DNA from: Mesotoga sp. BH458_6_3_2_1
Lineage (GTDB): Bacteria > Thermotogota > Thermotogae > Petrotogales > Kosmotogaceae
Reading direction: 5' to 3'
Assembly: GCF_003664995.1 (NCBI RefSeq)
Contig: NZ_JFHL01000005.1
Span: 62,001 to 126,000 of the forward strand
Length of the DNA stretch: 64,000 nucleotides
In this document: piece after piece, positions 9,883 to 18,085 of the stretch
Layout: the number at the start of each line of letters is the position of its first letter
How positions within the stretch are numbered: the stretch's first letter is position 1
Program-made: the position numbers and the translations under genes
The notes under the pieces: model-generated
The model's input: the letters and a program-made list of their open reading frames with translations, nothing else
The model's database searches: none
Told to the model about the DNA's origin: nothing

Positions 9883-10348
9883 CGGTTTCACCTCTCCTTA
9901 CTTCGGCCGCCTTCTTTATCGCTCTATTCTGAGGCTCATATCCCGTGCATCTGCATAAGTTACCGTTCAAAGCGAGCCGGATATCTTCATCGGTCGGATC
10001 GGGATTTTCTCTCAGCAGAGCTTCACCGGTCATAACAACCCCGGGAATACAGTATCCGCACTGGGCGGCACCCTCCTCGAGAATCGCTTCTTGAATTGGA
10101 TGGAGCTTATCGCCATCTGCCATCCCTTCTACCGTCTCTATGTTTTGCCCGTCTATCGAAGCGGCGAAAGTAGAACAAGATAGTATCGGTTTTCCGTTCA
10201 GCAGAACCGTGCAGGTGCCGCAGCTCGCTGAACCGCAGCTCCTTCTCACGCTCTTGTAGCCGATTCTTCTGAGAACTTCGAGAAGATATTCCCCGGGCTC
10301 GATGTCGAGTTCATGAAGCCTTCCGTTAACGGTTAATGCTATTCTCAT
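9875..10348 (-). CDS. Molybdenum hydroxylase 2Fe-2S subunit (first copy)
   Basis: 157 residues. It carries both clusters of the family: the plant-ferredoxin type (RRSCGSASCGTC, with a further Cys in PILSC) in the N-terminal half, and the helical C-terminal type (CGYCIPG and NLCRCTGY). It passes electrons from the molybdenum centre to the FAD subunit. The gene overlaps the large subunit by 8 bp and the FAD subunit by 4 bp (ATGA), which supports one complex with 7570-9882 and 10345-11184. The length is typical for the family. Confidence 0.92.
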   Translation of the reverse strand: MRIALTVNGRLHELDIEPGEYLLEVLRRIGYKSVRRSCGSASCGTCTVLLNGKPILSCSTFAASIDGQNIETVEGMADGDKLHPIQEAILEEGAAQCGYCIPGVVMTGEALLRENPDPTDEDIRLALNGNLCRCTGYEPQNRAIKKAAEVRRGETDE

Positions 10349-11184
10349 CGAATCATCCCCTTCAGCTTTTCGGCTGCTCTCTGAGCAAGGACCGACGCGA
10401 GGTGCTTTCTGTATTCGAAGGAAGCGGTCATATTCGATCCTCCGACAAAACTCTCGTAAAGCAGGCTCCTTACGATCGAAGGCATGACATCATTTATCTC
10501 CAAATCAGCCATGGCGCTCTCGACGCTTTCAAACCTCGCCGGATACTGCGGCCTCGATCCGCATACAACTCGGGCGGCCTTTATTCTTCCCTGTTCCGGC
10601 CTGATTGAAAGACCGACATTGACGGTCGCAATGTCGAAAGTAGTTTTAGAGAATTTTTCAAAGGCCGAGTACCAGCCGTCTCTCTTCAGCATTATGTGTG
10701 TTATCAAAGGTTTTTCGCCTGCAGGGAGGGAAAAGTAATCGGATATCAGCATTCTCTGATAACCGTCTACTCCGTAGACCATAAGGCTGGAGCCCGTGAC
10801 CAGGAGGCAGGTGCTTACGTCGGACCATCCTAGTTTCGGCGCTATAGAGCCTCCGATAGTCGCCATATTCCTAATTTGCCATGAACCGACGAGAGAGAAG
10901 GCCTCATAGAAGAACTCTCCGAACTCCTTTCTTATCAGCTGGTCCTTCCTGAAGGACTCAACGGTTGTCGTCGCGCCAACGACAATTTCGTCTTCGGTCA
11001 CAGAGACCGTGTCAAGTCTGAGCGATTTCAGATCGATGACTTTTTCGATGCGCGATGACTCCATCAAAGCCACGATAGTTCCTCCGGAAAGGAATATTGA
11101 ATGTTCTTTGTCGCTCTGCATAAGTTCGTATGCCTCTTCAACTGTCTGCGGTCTGAAGTACTCACTTACGTTAGTCAGCATCAT
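10345..11184 (-). CDS. Molybdenum hydroxylase FAD-binding subunit (first copy)
   Basis: 279 residues of the CoxM/XdhB FAD-binding family. An early FLSGGTIVAL segment and QIRNMATIGGSIAP near residue 110 are the two flavin-contact motifs. It accepts electrons from the 2Fe-2S subunit and passes them to NAD or another acceptor. The ATG follows AGAGGGGAT. It overlaps both neighbours by a few bases. It resembles E. coli YgfM in role and context. The paralogue at 11171-12007 is clearly divergent. Confidence 0.9.
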   Translation of the reverse strand: MMLTNVSEYFRPQTVEEAYELMQSDKEHSIFLSGGTIVALMESSRIEKVIDLKSLRLDTVSVTEDEIVVGATTTVESFRKDQLIRKEFGEFFYEAFSLVGSWQIRNMATIGGSIAPKLGWSDVSTCLLVTGSSLMVYGVDGYQRMLISDYFSLPAGEKPLITHIMLKRDGWYSAFEKFSKTTFDIATVNVGLSIRPEQGRIKAARVVCGSRPQYPARFESVESAMADLEINDVMPSIVRSLLYESFVGGSNMTASFEYRKHLASVLAQRAAEKLKGMIR

Positions 11185-12007
11185 ATCCCCTCTTTCTCCA
11201 GACTTTTAAGGTTCTCGAAATGAGATTCTTTATCACGGTACTTCTATACCACGAGCTTGCACGAACATCATCGATCGGTGTGACGGATTTCATTGCGAGC
11301 TCGATGAACCTGGCTTCGTCAAAGGACTCTCCAGATCTTGAATAGTACTCGCAGGCTTCGACTGGAACGACAACCACGGGAGCGACCGATCCGAAGGCCA
11401 TCCTGATCTCCGATTCTGAGATTAGAGATCCTACGGAAGCCACTGCAATGGCCATTGCGTTCCTCTGGCCAACTTTGTGGAACTGAGGAAAGAAATCTCC
11501 AGTCTTTTCGAACGTTATGGACTTGACGAATTCCCCACTCGCAAGAGAGGTCGATCCAGGTCCCTTTATGAAGTCGGCGATTCTTTCGACTCTCTCTCCT
11601 GTCGGCCCACCTATAGACAGCCTTGCATTGGAAAGCAACATAGGGACTATCGAATCGCCCGCGGGAGAAGCGTTGACGACATTTCCAACCAGTGTGGCCC
11701 GGTTTCTGATCTGTGGACTTCCAATCTCTCTTAAAGCCATCTCCAGTATTTTGCTGTGCTTGATAATTGCATCGCTGTTCAGAAGTTTGGACATTGTGAC
11801 CTTACAGCCTACTCTAAGCGAATCGCCCAGGTCTTCTATGGTATCAAACCCCTCGAGATGCCTCAGGCTTATCACCTTGTCTGGGAGTACTCTCTTCAAT
11901 CGTATCTTCACCAGCAGGTCGGTGCCGCCGGCAAGAATACAGCTTCTCTCAGAAAGGAGTGTTTGGAGCTCCTCCTCACTGGTCGGCATAAAAACCCTAA
12001 ACGACAT
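11171..12007 (-). CDS. Molybdenum hydroxylase FAD-binding subunit (second copy)
   Basis: 278 residues, same family as the preceding gene. The flavin motifs AGGTDLLV (about 25-32) and QIRNRATLVGNVVNASPAGD (about 104-123) are closer to the textbook XdhB/CoxM consensus than in the first copy. GGAGGTGA precedes the ATG. It overlaps the first FAD subunit by 14 bp. No second large subunit lies in the window, so it may serve an enzyme encoded elsewhere or alternate on the same large subunit. Confidence 0.9.
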   Translation of the reverse strand: MSFRVFMPTSEEELQTLLSERSCILAGGTDLLVKIRLKRVLPDKVISLRHLEGFDTIEDLGDSLRVGCKVTMSKLLNSDAIIKHSKILEMALREIGSPQIRNRATLVGNVVNASPAGDSIVPMLLSNARLSIGGPTGERVERIADFIKGPGSTSLASGEFVKSITFEKTGDFFPQFHKVGQRNAMAIAVASVGSLISESEIRMAFGSVAPVVVVPVEACEYYSRSGESFDEARFIELAMKSVTPIDDVRASSWYRSTVIKNLISRTLKVWRKRGYDAD

Positions 12008-12039
12008 CTCACTTCACCTCCAAAATCCTCTCTCGCTAT

Positions 12040-12630
12040 TTAAAAAGAATAATCGTGGTCAGAATGAACTATCTTGCCCGGGACATCGATGTCAAAGACA
12101 TTGTGTCTTCCGCCTTCAATTTCGCGAATCGATGCCAAGTTTCTTTTCACCAGTTGAAAGGCGCCCTTGTCACCGGAAATTCTGGAGAGTTCGGGGAACA
12201 GCTTCTTCGATATGAATGTCGGAAAGCCTTTTTTACCCCGAAAAACGAAGGAGACCATTTCATCATCTGGCCTTACGGAATCGAGAAGAGATTTTACGTC
12301 TTCTCCTGTAATCAAAGGCATATCTGCGAGCGACAAGACGATTCCTTCACAGCTTTTGGGGCACTCTTCCATCCCCCTGACTATGCTTGTCGATATACCG
12401 TCTGAATAGTTCTCGTTGACAACCGTTCTGAACGTACCGGTCCTGAATTTTCTGATTTCGAAATCCGGCTTCAGTACCAGAATCTTCTTTAGAGCAACGA
12501 CGCTTTCAAGATTATCGAGCGACCATTGAAGAAGAGGTTTCCCCCTGAAATCCGTAAGAAGCTTCTCGCCGCGAAAACGACTGGATTCTCCGGCCGCGAG
12601 AAGTATCAGTGCAACCGATTCACTATTCAT
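12040..12630 (-). CDS. mocA: Molybdenum cofactor nucleotidyltransferase, MocA-like
   Basis: 196 residues. The N-terminal LLAAGESSRFRGEKLL is the NTP-transferase motif typical of MocA (molybdopterin cytidylyltransferase), and SLADMPLIT near residue 99 holds the metal-binding Asp. MocA converts Mo-molybdopterin to the cytosine dinucleotide form used by many enzymes of this hydroxylase family. It sits between the two iron-sulfur/FAD modules, matching the E. coli island where mocA (ygfJ) neighbours ygfK-ssnA-ygfM-xdhD. It overlaps the upstream gene by 8 bp. CTP preference over GTP is assumed from the family. Confidence 0.8.
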   Translation of the reverse strand: MNSESVALILLAAGESSRFRGEKLLTDFRGKPLLQWSLDNLESVVALKKILVLKPDFEIRKFRTGTFRTVVNENYSDGISTSIVRGMEECPKSCEGIVLSLADMPLITGEDVKSLLDSVRPDDEMVSFVFRGKKGFPTFISKKLFPELSRISGDKGAFQLVKRNLASIREIEGGRHNVFDIDVPGKIVHSDHDYSF

Positions 12631-13096
12631 TTGCTTTCCTTAGGTTCTCAGCTGCCGTTCGTATTGCCTGTAGTATCTTGTAGTAGCCGGTACATCTGCA
12701 GAGGTTGCCCTCTATCGCTTCCATTATCTCTTCATCGCTTGGATTGACCTTCCGGTCGAGGAGCGCCTTCGTTGACATAATCATTCCCGGCGTGCAGAAT
12801 CCGCACTGAACTGCTCCTTCGTCAATGAAGGCCTTCTGAATGGGGTCAAGCTCTCCATTTCTAGAGAGCCCTTCGATCGTTGTGATCTCTGAGCCGTCTA
12901 TTTCAGGAAGAAGGACGAGACAGGAATTGACCGCTTTGCCGTCGATTATTACGGTGCAGGCTCCGCACTCTCCTTCGCCACAACCTTCCTTTGTCCCGGT
13001 GAGTCCCAGTTCGCCACGTAAGAAATCCAGCAACCTGATATCTTCCTTAACATCCATTGTTAAAGTCTCATCGTTAAGTGTGAAGGTGATCTTCAT
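12623..13096 (-). CDS. Molybdenum hydroxylase 2Fe-2S subunit (second copy)
   Basis: 157 residues with the complete set of cluster ligands: GCGEGECGACT plus a later Cys in VNSCLVLL, and CGFCTPGMIM with NLCRCTGYYKI. It has the same length and architecture as the copy at 9875-10348 but a different sequence, so it is not a recent duplicate. It overlaps mocA by 8 bp and the PLP enzyme gene by 4 bp. Its natural partner is probably the second FAD subunit (11171-12007). Confidence 0.92.
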   Translation of the reverse strand: MKITFTLNDETLTMDVKEDIRLLDFLRGELGLTGTKEGCGEGECGACTVIIDGKAVNSCLVLLPEIDGSEITTIEGLSRNGELDPIQKAFIDEGAVQCGFCTPGMIMSTKALLDRKVNPSDEEIMEAIEGNLCRCTGYYKILQAIRTAAENLRKANE

Positions 13097-14325
13097 CTAA
13101 GTGCCTCCTCAATAACATCTTTCTCCGGCGGGAGGGTCTTTACTTCGGGAAGAACAGTCGATACATTCTTGAGATCCTTCAAGCCATTGCCCGTAACGAC
13201 GACCAGAATCCTGCTACTTTCGTCGACAATCCCGATTTCTCTCGCCTTTCTGAACCCGGCAAATGCTGTCGCTCCGGCCGGCTCAGCGAATACGCCTGTC
13301 TCCCTTGCAAGTTCAATTATACCCCGAAGAATTCGGCTGTCTGAAACAGATAAAAAGAGACCTTCATGTGCTTTGGTGTAGCGACAGGCCTTAACGACAT
13401 CTCTCGGTTTTCCAACGCAGATACTGTCGGCAACCGTCGATGCCTCGAAATCGATCGGGTCGAAGGGGAAACCCCTTTCATAGGTTCTCATAATCGCGGC
13501 GGAGCCCTCTGCCTGCACTCCTACCATGGTCGGCATTTTGTTTATGATCCCTAGTTTGATGAGATCATCAAATCCCTTGTAGAAACTTGAAAGCACAGTT
13601 CCGTCTCCTGCCGAAACAAAAACGAAATCCGGGAGATTATCCCGCATCTCAAAGGCAAGTTCAAGCGCGCAAGTCTTTTTCCCTTCGAGAAGATATGGAT
13701 TTATTGCGCTGTTTCTACAATACCAGCCCATTGACATTCCAATCTCCATCGAGAGATCGAATACCCTGTCGTAACTCGCATCAATTGCCAGAATCTTCGA
13801 GCCATAAACCTGGAGCTGAGTAATCTTTGCTGTCGGGGCCGTTGCAGGCACAAATATCACGCTCTTCATACCTGCCACGGCAGAAAGCCCGGACAGAGAA
13901 CTCGCCGCGTTTCCGGTTGAGGCACAGAAGATCGTGTTGAATCCCTTCGCTTTGGCCTTTGCCACTGCGATTGCGCTAGCTCTGTCTTTAAAGGAGGCCG
14001 TCGGGTTTCTTCCGTCGTCCTTCACAAATACCTCTGCCACCCCATACTTTCTTGCAAGAGAATCGCTTCTATACAGCGGCGTGTTTCCAACCAGAAGCTC
14101 CGGAGGATCGACCTCTTCTTCAAAGGGCAGCAGAAAGTCGAAAGCCCAGATTCCCTTTCTGTGAAGCGGTAATGAACTGCATCTATATTGCTTTCTCACC
14201 TGCTCGAAATCATAAACGACTTCCAGTGTTCCCCTTCTCTCACCGCAATCGGGGCAGAAGTAATCTACTTCATCTTCTGTAAATTCCTTGCCGCAACTGA
14301 TGCACTTTAGAAAGTATTTTCTCAA
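13093..14325 (-). CDS. PLP-dependent threonine-synthase-like enzyme with N-terminal zinc ribbon; candidate YgeX counterpart
   Basis: 410 residues from a TTG that overlaps the upstream stop codon (TTGA), preceded by GGCGGTG; a longer in-frame start at 14388 lies inside the upstream gene and is unlikely. Two CxxC pairs (C8/C11 and C24/C27) form a zinc ribbon. The body is a fold type II PLP enzyme: TASFKDRAS carries the Schiff-base Lys, and STGNAASSLS is the phosphate/substrate loop. Closest in layout to threonine synthase, but the neighbours are all of the YgeW/YgeY/SsnA set, where E. coli has YgeX (2,3-diaminopropionate ammonia-lyase, also fold type II). A lyase role in purine carbon-skeleton release is inferred. 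Confidence 0.75.
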   Translation of the reverse strand: MRKYFLKCISCGKEFTEDEVDYFCPDCGERRGTLEVVYDFEQVRKQYRCSSLPLHRKGIWAFDFLLPFEEEVDPPELLVGNTPLYRSDSLARKYGVAEVFVKDDGRNPTASFKDRASAIAVAKAKAKGFNTIFCASTGNAASSLSGLSAVAGMKSVIFVPATAPTAKITQLQVYGSKILAIDASYDRVFDLSMEIGMSMGWYCRNSAINPYLLEGKKTCALELAFEMRDNLPDFVFVSAGDGTVLSSFYKGFDDLIKLGIINKMPTMVGVQAEGSAAIMRTYERGFPFDPIDFEASTVADSICVGKPRDVVKACRYTKAHEGLFLSVSDSRILRGIIELARETGVFAEPAGATAFAGFRKAREIGIVDESSRILVVVTGNGLKDLKNVSTVLPEVKTLPPEKDVIEEALR

Positions 14326-15401
14326 GTCAGGACACCGCCGATCGCGCCAACTGGGCAACGTGATTCGCACAGCCCGCAACCGAAGCACTCAGCCGTGTCC
14401 ACTTCCACCTTTTCATCCAGACTCAGCGCAAAGTAAGGGCAAACCGCAACACACAATCCGCATCTCGTACATTTATCGTGATCGATTACCGGATTCCTCA
14501 CCTCAAAGGACTCTTTCTGTCTTTCGGCAGAGTCGATCGCATCTTTCACACTCTCAAATCCTCTCTTTTCGAGAGCCGACGGAAGAGAGTCTACTATCCT
14601 TTTGAAAAGTTCTTTACCGTTTATCAGGGCTCCAGAAAGCATCTGCACCGCCGACGCGCCGCAAGAGAGAAAGTCAATAACATCATCTGCGCTTGAAACG
14701 CCACCGACTCCAATTATCGGCAGAGAACAGCCCTCGCGAATTCTCCTTACGGATGAGAGGGAAAGCTTCTTGATCACTGGACCGCTTATCCAGCCGAAGC
14801 CATCCCCGCTCCCCATCAAAGAACGATTGGCCTTCCGATCGAAGGGATAGACTGGACCGAGTGAGTTTATGGCAACGATCCCGTCGCCACCGGATTCCTG
14901 GACCGCTCCGGCCATCTCGGCGGGATCTGGAACCGAAGGGTCGAACTTCAGGAAGACCGGCTTGTCAGTTCCTTCTTTGACTGCCGAGATCAATTCCTTC
15001 ATGAGAGAGGGATCATCTGCAACGTAATGAGTCGACAACTCAAAACCATCTGCAAATTCAGAGAATAATGGAACGAGCTTTCTCAGATCTTCAGGGGAGT
15101 AGCCGAGACTAATTATCAGTGGAAGACCGGAATACTTCTTATACTCGGGGAGGAACTCCTCAAGCCATCTGTCGGGAGAGAACTCGCTCCATAGTTCCGT
15201 GTTCACTACGAAATCTCTTTCTGCGATTATGCAGGGTCTCGGGACCTTCGCGGCTATGGTGGATATGGTTTTCGTTACCATTGCCCCGACCCCCATCGTC
15301 TCGATGGCGCGCATCTTTCTGTGATCTCCTGTGAGCGGACCGGAAGCAGGCATCAACGGATTCTTCAGATAAATTCCGGCCACTTCTGTCGAAAGATTCA
15401 T
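14322..15401 (-). CDS. PreA-like flavoprotein with two 4Fe-4S clusters (dihydropyrimidine/dihydroorotate dehydrogenase family)
   Basis: 359 residues: an FMN-binding TIM barrel of the dihydroorotate/dihydropyrimidine dehydrogenase family (about 1-290; NPLMPASGPLTGD at the N-terminus, GVGGVSSADD near 235) followed by two ferredoxin-type clusters (CTRCGLCVAVCP and CFGCGLCESRCP). It resembles the PreA half of bacterial dihydropyrimidine dehydrogenase, without a PreT partner here. In the E. coli island this position is held by the large flavoprotein YgfK. The PreA-like protein may do the equivalent reduction of a purine ring. That is inference from position; the family itself is clear. Confidence 0.82.
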   Translation of the reverse strand: MNLSTEVAGIYLKNPLMPASGPLTGDHRKMRAIETMGVGAMVTKTISTIAAKVPRPCIIAERDFVVNTELWSEFSPDRWLEEFLPEYKKYSGLPLIISLGYSPEDLRKLVPLFSEFADGFELSTHYVADDPSLMKELISAVKEGTDKPVFLKFDPSVPDPAEMAGAVQESGGDGIVAINSLGPVYPFDRKANRSLMGSGDGFGWISGPVIKKLSLSSVRRIREGCSLPIIGVGGVSSADDVIDFLSCGASAVQMLSGALINGKELFKRIVDSLPSALEKRGFESVKDAIDSAERQKESFEVRNPVIDHDKCTRCGLCVAVCPYFALSLDEKVEVDTAECFGCGLCESRCPVGAIGGVLT

Positions 15402-15413
15402 CCAAGCACCTCC

Positions 15414-16712
15414 TTAGAACCTCTTCTCAAAAGCTTTGAATAGTCTTCGCGCCTCTTTGTATATAACATCTTCATCGATTCTTGCTGGTCTTCCCTCCGC
15501 GAGTATTCTCTCTCCGGCGACGAATGCGTCGCTTACCGAAATGTTGTCGCAGATTCCAAAGAAGAAGTGATCCATAAAGTTTTCTGCTGTGATCTCCGTT
15601 GGGCTGCGGTAGTTCAGGATTATGAAGTCCGCAGAGCTTCCTTCCCTGATCGTCCCGAGATTCACACCGAATGCGCTCGTTGCGAGATCGTAATTAGAGC
15701 CAAAAAGCGAACGAGTGAGATCGCCCGAATAGCTCGCTGCCGGATCACGATGAACATAGTGGGGGCAGAGAATCATGAATCTAGCGTCATGGCAGAGATT
15801 GAAGCCATAACCGTCGTTTCCCATAAGCAAGTTAGTGCCCTCATCGTTGAACTTCTTCCATTCCGGGAAGCCAACACCGTTGTTGATATTCGATTGACAG
15901 TTGACCACAATATAGCCTTTCGTGTCCTTTATGAGAGCTCTTTCAGATGCTGTCGTGTGAATGCAATGCGCATACAGCGAGTTCTGAATCATGAGCCCAG
16001 CTCTGTGAAACCGCTCCAGTATTCTTTGATCGTAAAGGCTAAATGTATGTTCCTGATCCTCGGGGCCCTCGGCGACATGAACGTGTATCGGAAGCCTTCC
16101 GGCTATCTCCTTCGAGGCCAAAGAGAGAGTTTCCTTCGAGAGAGTGAAAGAAGCGTGAAAGCCGAAGATCCCTTTCTTATAGGCTGTGTTCACTTTGGCG
16201 AAATCCAGGTTCTCGCGAATTCCCCTGTCCCGTCGTTCGAGTCCGTCTCGATCTGAGACTTCATAGGCTCCGCAATATCTGAGGCCTACAGTATTTACTG
16301 AAGAAGCTATCTTGTCAAGAGAACCCTCAATTGCATTCGGAGAGGAATTGTGGTCAAAGAGCGTCGTGACTCCTCCCTTCAGAGACTCTATAGCGGCGAC
16401 ATACGCAGAAAGTTCCAGGTCTTCATGAGTCAACGCTCTGTCCAGTCGCCACCACAAGTCCTCCAGCAGCTTGGTGAACGACGAGGGATTGAAGGGTGAC
16501 ACTCTCAGGCCCCTCGAGAAAGTCGAGTAGATATGAGTATGCGCATTTACCAGTGACGGCATAAGCAGTCTGCCCTCGAAATAGAGATTCTCTCCGTCAT
16601 ACTTGCAATCGCCGGCAGAGACTTTCACGATCTCTCCATTTTCAACTCTCACGTACCCTCTTTCGATGAACTCTCCGTCATTTGTAAAGATCGAAACACC
16701 GTTTATCTGCAT
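15414..16712 (-). CDS. ssnA: Amidohydrolase, SsnA family
   Basis: 432 residues from the ATG at 16712 (GGGGGAAGG upstream); it overlaps the hydantoinase gene by 10 bp. It is a metal-dependent amidohydrolase of the chlorohydrolase/guanine-deaminase group. NAHTHIYS near residue 55 gives the first metal His pair, HVHVAEG near 205 another, and GNDGYG near 300 the metal Asp. SsnA is a standard member of the yge/ygf purine island and of the anaerobic urate-degradation clusters. Ring opening or deamination of an oxidised purine is the likely role. Confidence 0.85.
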   Translation of the reverse strand: MQINGVSIFTNDGEFIERGYVRVENGEIVKVSAGDCKYDGENLYFEGRLLMPSLVNAHTHIYSTFSRGLRVSPFNPSSFTKLLEDLWWRLDRALTHEDLELSAYVAAIESLKGGVTTLFDHNSSPNAIEGSLDKIASSVNTVGLRYCGAYEVSDRDGLERRDRGIRENLDFAKVNTAYKKGIFGFHASFTLSKETLSLASKEIAGRLPIHVHVAEGPEDQEHTFSLYDQRILERFHRAGLMIQNSLYAHCIHTTASERALIKDTKGYIVVNCQSNINNGVGFPEWKKFNDEGTNLLMGNDGYGFNLCHDARFMILCPHYVHRDPAASYSGDLTRSLFGSNYDLATSAFGVNLGTIREGSSADFIILNYRSPTEITAENFMDHFFFGICDNISVSDAFVAGERILAEGRPARIDEDVIYKEARRLFKAFEKRF

Positions 16713-18085
16713 GAACCTTCCCCCCAGCGTACTCGTCCACGTTGGATAAAGCATCCTGAAGCCTTTGGAAGCAGCACATCGCCATCCCTGAAGGCGATCT
16801 TTCCTCTGTGGATTACCGTTTCAACGGAGCCCTTGAGCCTCATTCCCTCATACAGCGAATGGTCTGACCTGGTGAAAGGCGATTTCGACGCGGTAATCTC
16901 CGCATCTCTGTCAACCACTGCAATATTGGCCACGCTACCGGGAGCCAGGAGCCCTCTTTTTGGAAAGAGACCGAATATCCTGGCGGGATTAGCTGAAAGA
17001 AGGGCAGAGACTTTCACAAGATTCCCACTGAGCAGGGTATTTAAAGTGGCAAATGAAAGCCCCAGCGATCCCGAGCCGTTCGGCATCTTCGAATATTCGG
17101 CTCGATTCTCAGATTTTTCCTGGCTTAGGAAGGGACAGTGGTCCGTTCCGATTGAGGATATCTCGCCCCTTTGCACAGCAGAAACTAATAATAGACGCTC
17201 ATTCTCGCTCCTGGGCGGGGGGCAGTAAGTGTTGAGGTACCCTTCTTCTCCTTGAAGCGGTTCTTTGTTCAGAAGAAGATATTGTGGACAGGTCTCGAGT
17301 TTTGTGAAATCTCTCCAGTCGCCACCCATTGAAGAGAGAGTTCTTGTGGTCTCTCCGCTCGAAACATGAACCACATAAAGCTGACCATTTCTCTCGAGCG
17401 AAATCAGTGCGAGCTTGGCGACTTCGGACAGCTCACTAATGGTGGGCCTGAGAGACGAGAGCTCTCTGAAGGTCGAACTTTTGTAATCCGAAGCGATTTC
17501 GTTGATTATCTCATCGTTTTCCGAATGGGCCAGCAGCACGAATCCCAGTTTTCTTGAAAGCGAAAGCAATCTGTAAATCATCCCGTCGCCCGTTCTGCGA
17601 TTGGAGGAACTATAAGTTGTGAAGATCTTTATTGATGGCATTCTGGCCTCTATCGCCGCCTCTGCGATCTCTTTGGCAGAGAATTCGGGACTCCCGGCAA
17701 GCGTGACGTGAAAAGCATAATCTACTCTGCTGTCTGCAGCCGTCTGCATCCGACTCTTCTTCGCTTTCTCAAAGTCTGAAAGAGTGGAGACGGGATCGAG
17801 AAAATCTATCAGAGTGGTCACTCCTCCGCTTAGAGCAAGAGCCGATCCCGAATCGAAATCATCGACGGAAGTGTATCTTCCCAGATTGAGACTGAGATGC
17901 ACATGGGGATCGATAAACCCTGGAAGCAAAAACAACCCCGAACAGTCCAGGGTCTCCCTTGCAGGGAACTTTTCTCTAATTGAAGATATTACTGCGACTT
18001 CCTCGCCCGTCACGTAGACATTTGCAGGAAAAAGCCTGTCACCTGTACAGACAGTTCCATTTTCAAGGGCGAGGTCGTAACTCAC
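16703..18085 (-). CDS. hyuA: Cyclic amidohydrolase, hydantoinase/dihydropyrimidinase family (YgeZ/HyuA-like)
   Basis: 460 residues from a GTG overlapping the ygeW stop (GTGA). Motifs of the cyclic amidohydrolase family are present: DPHVHLSL near residue 60 (metal His pair), SIKIFTTYSS near 150 (the Lys that is carboxylated to bridge the metals), LLAHSEND near 180, VVHVSSGET near 235 and GTDHCPF near 315 (metal Asp). The enzyme opens hydantoin, dihydropyrimidine or allantoin-like rings. In the E. coli island the equivalent is HyuA/YgeZ. Confidence 0.85.
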   Translation of the reverse strand: MSYDLALENGTVCTGDRLFPANVYVTGEEVAVISSIREKFPARETLDCSGLFLLPGFIDPHVHLSLNLGRYTSVDDFDSGSALALSGGVTTLIDFLDPVSTLSDFEKAKKSRMQTAADSRVDYAFHVTLAGSPEFSAKEIAEAAIEARMPSIKIFTTYSSSNRRTGDGMIYRLLSLSRKLGFVLLAHSENDEIINEIASDYKSSTFRELSSLRPTISELSEVAKLALISLERNGQLYVVHVSSGETTRTLSSMGGDWRDFTKLETCPQYLLLNKEPLQGEEGYLNTYCPPPRSENERLLLVSAVQRGEISSIGTDHCPFLSQEKSENRAEYSKMPNGSGSLGLSFATLNTLLSGNLVKVSALLSANPARIFGLFPKRGLLAPGSVANIAVVDRDAEITASKSPFTRSDHSLYEGMRLKGSVETVIHRGKIAFRDGDVLLPKASGCFIQRGRVRWGEGSCR

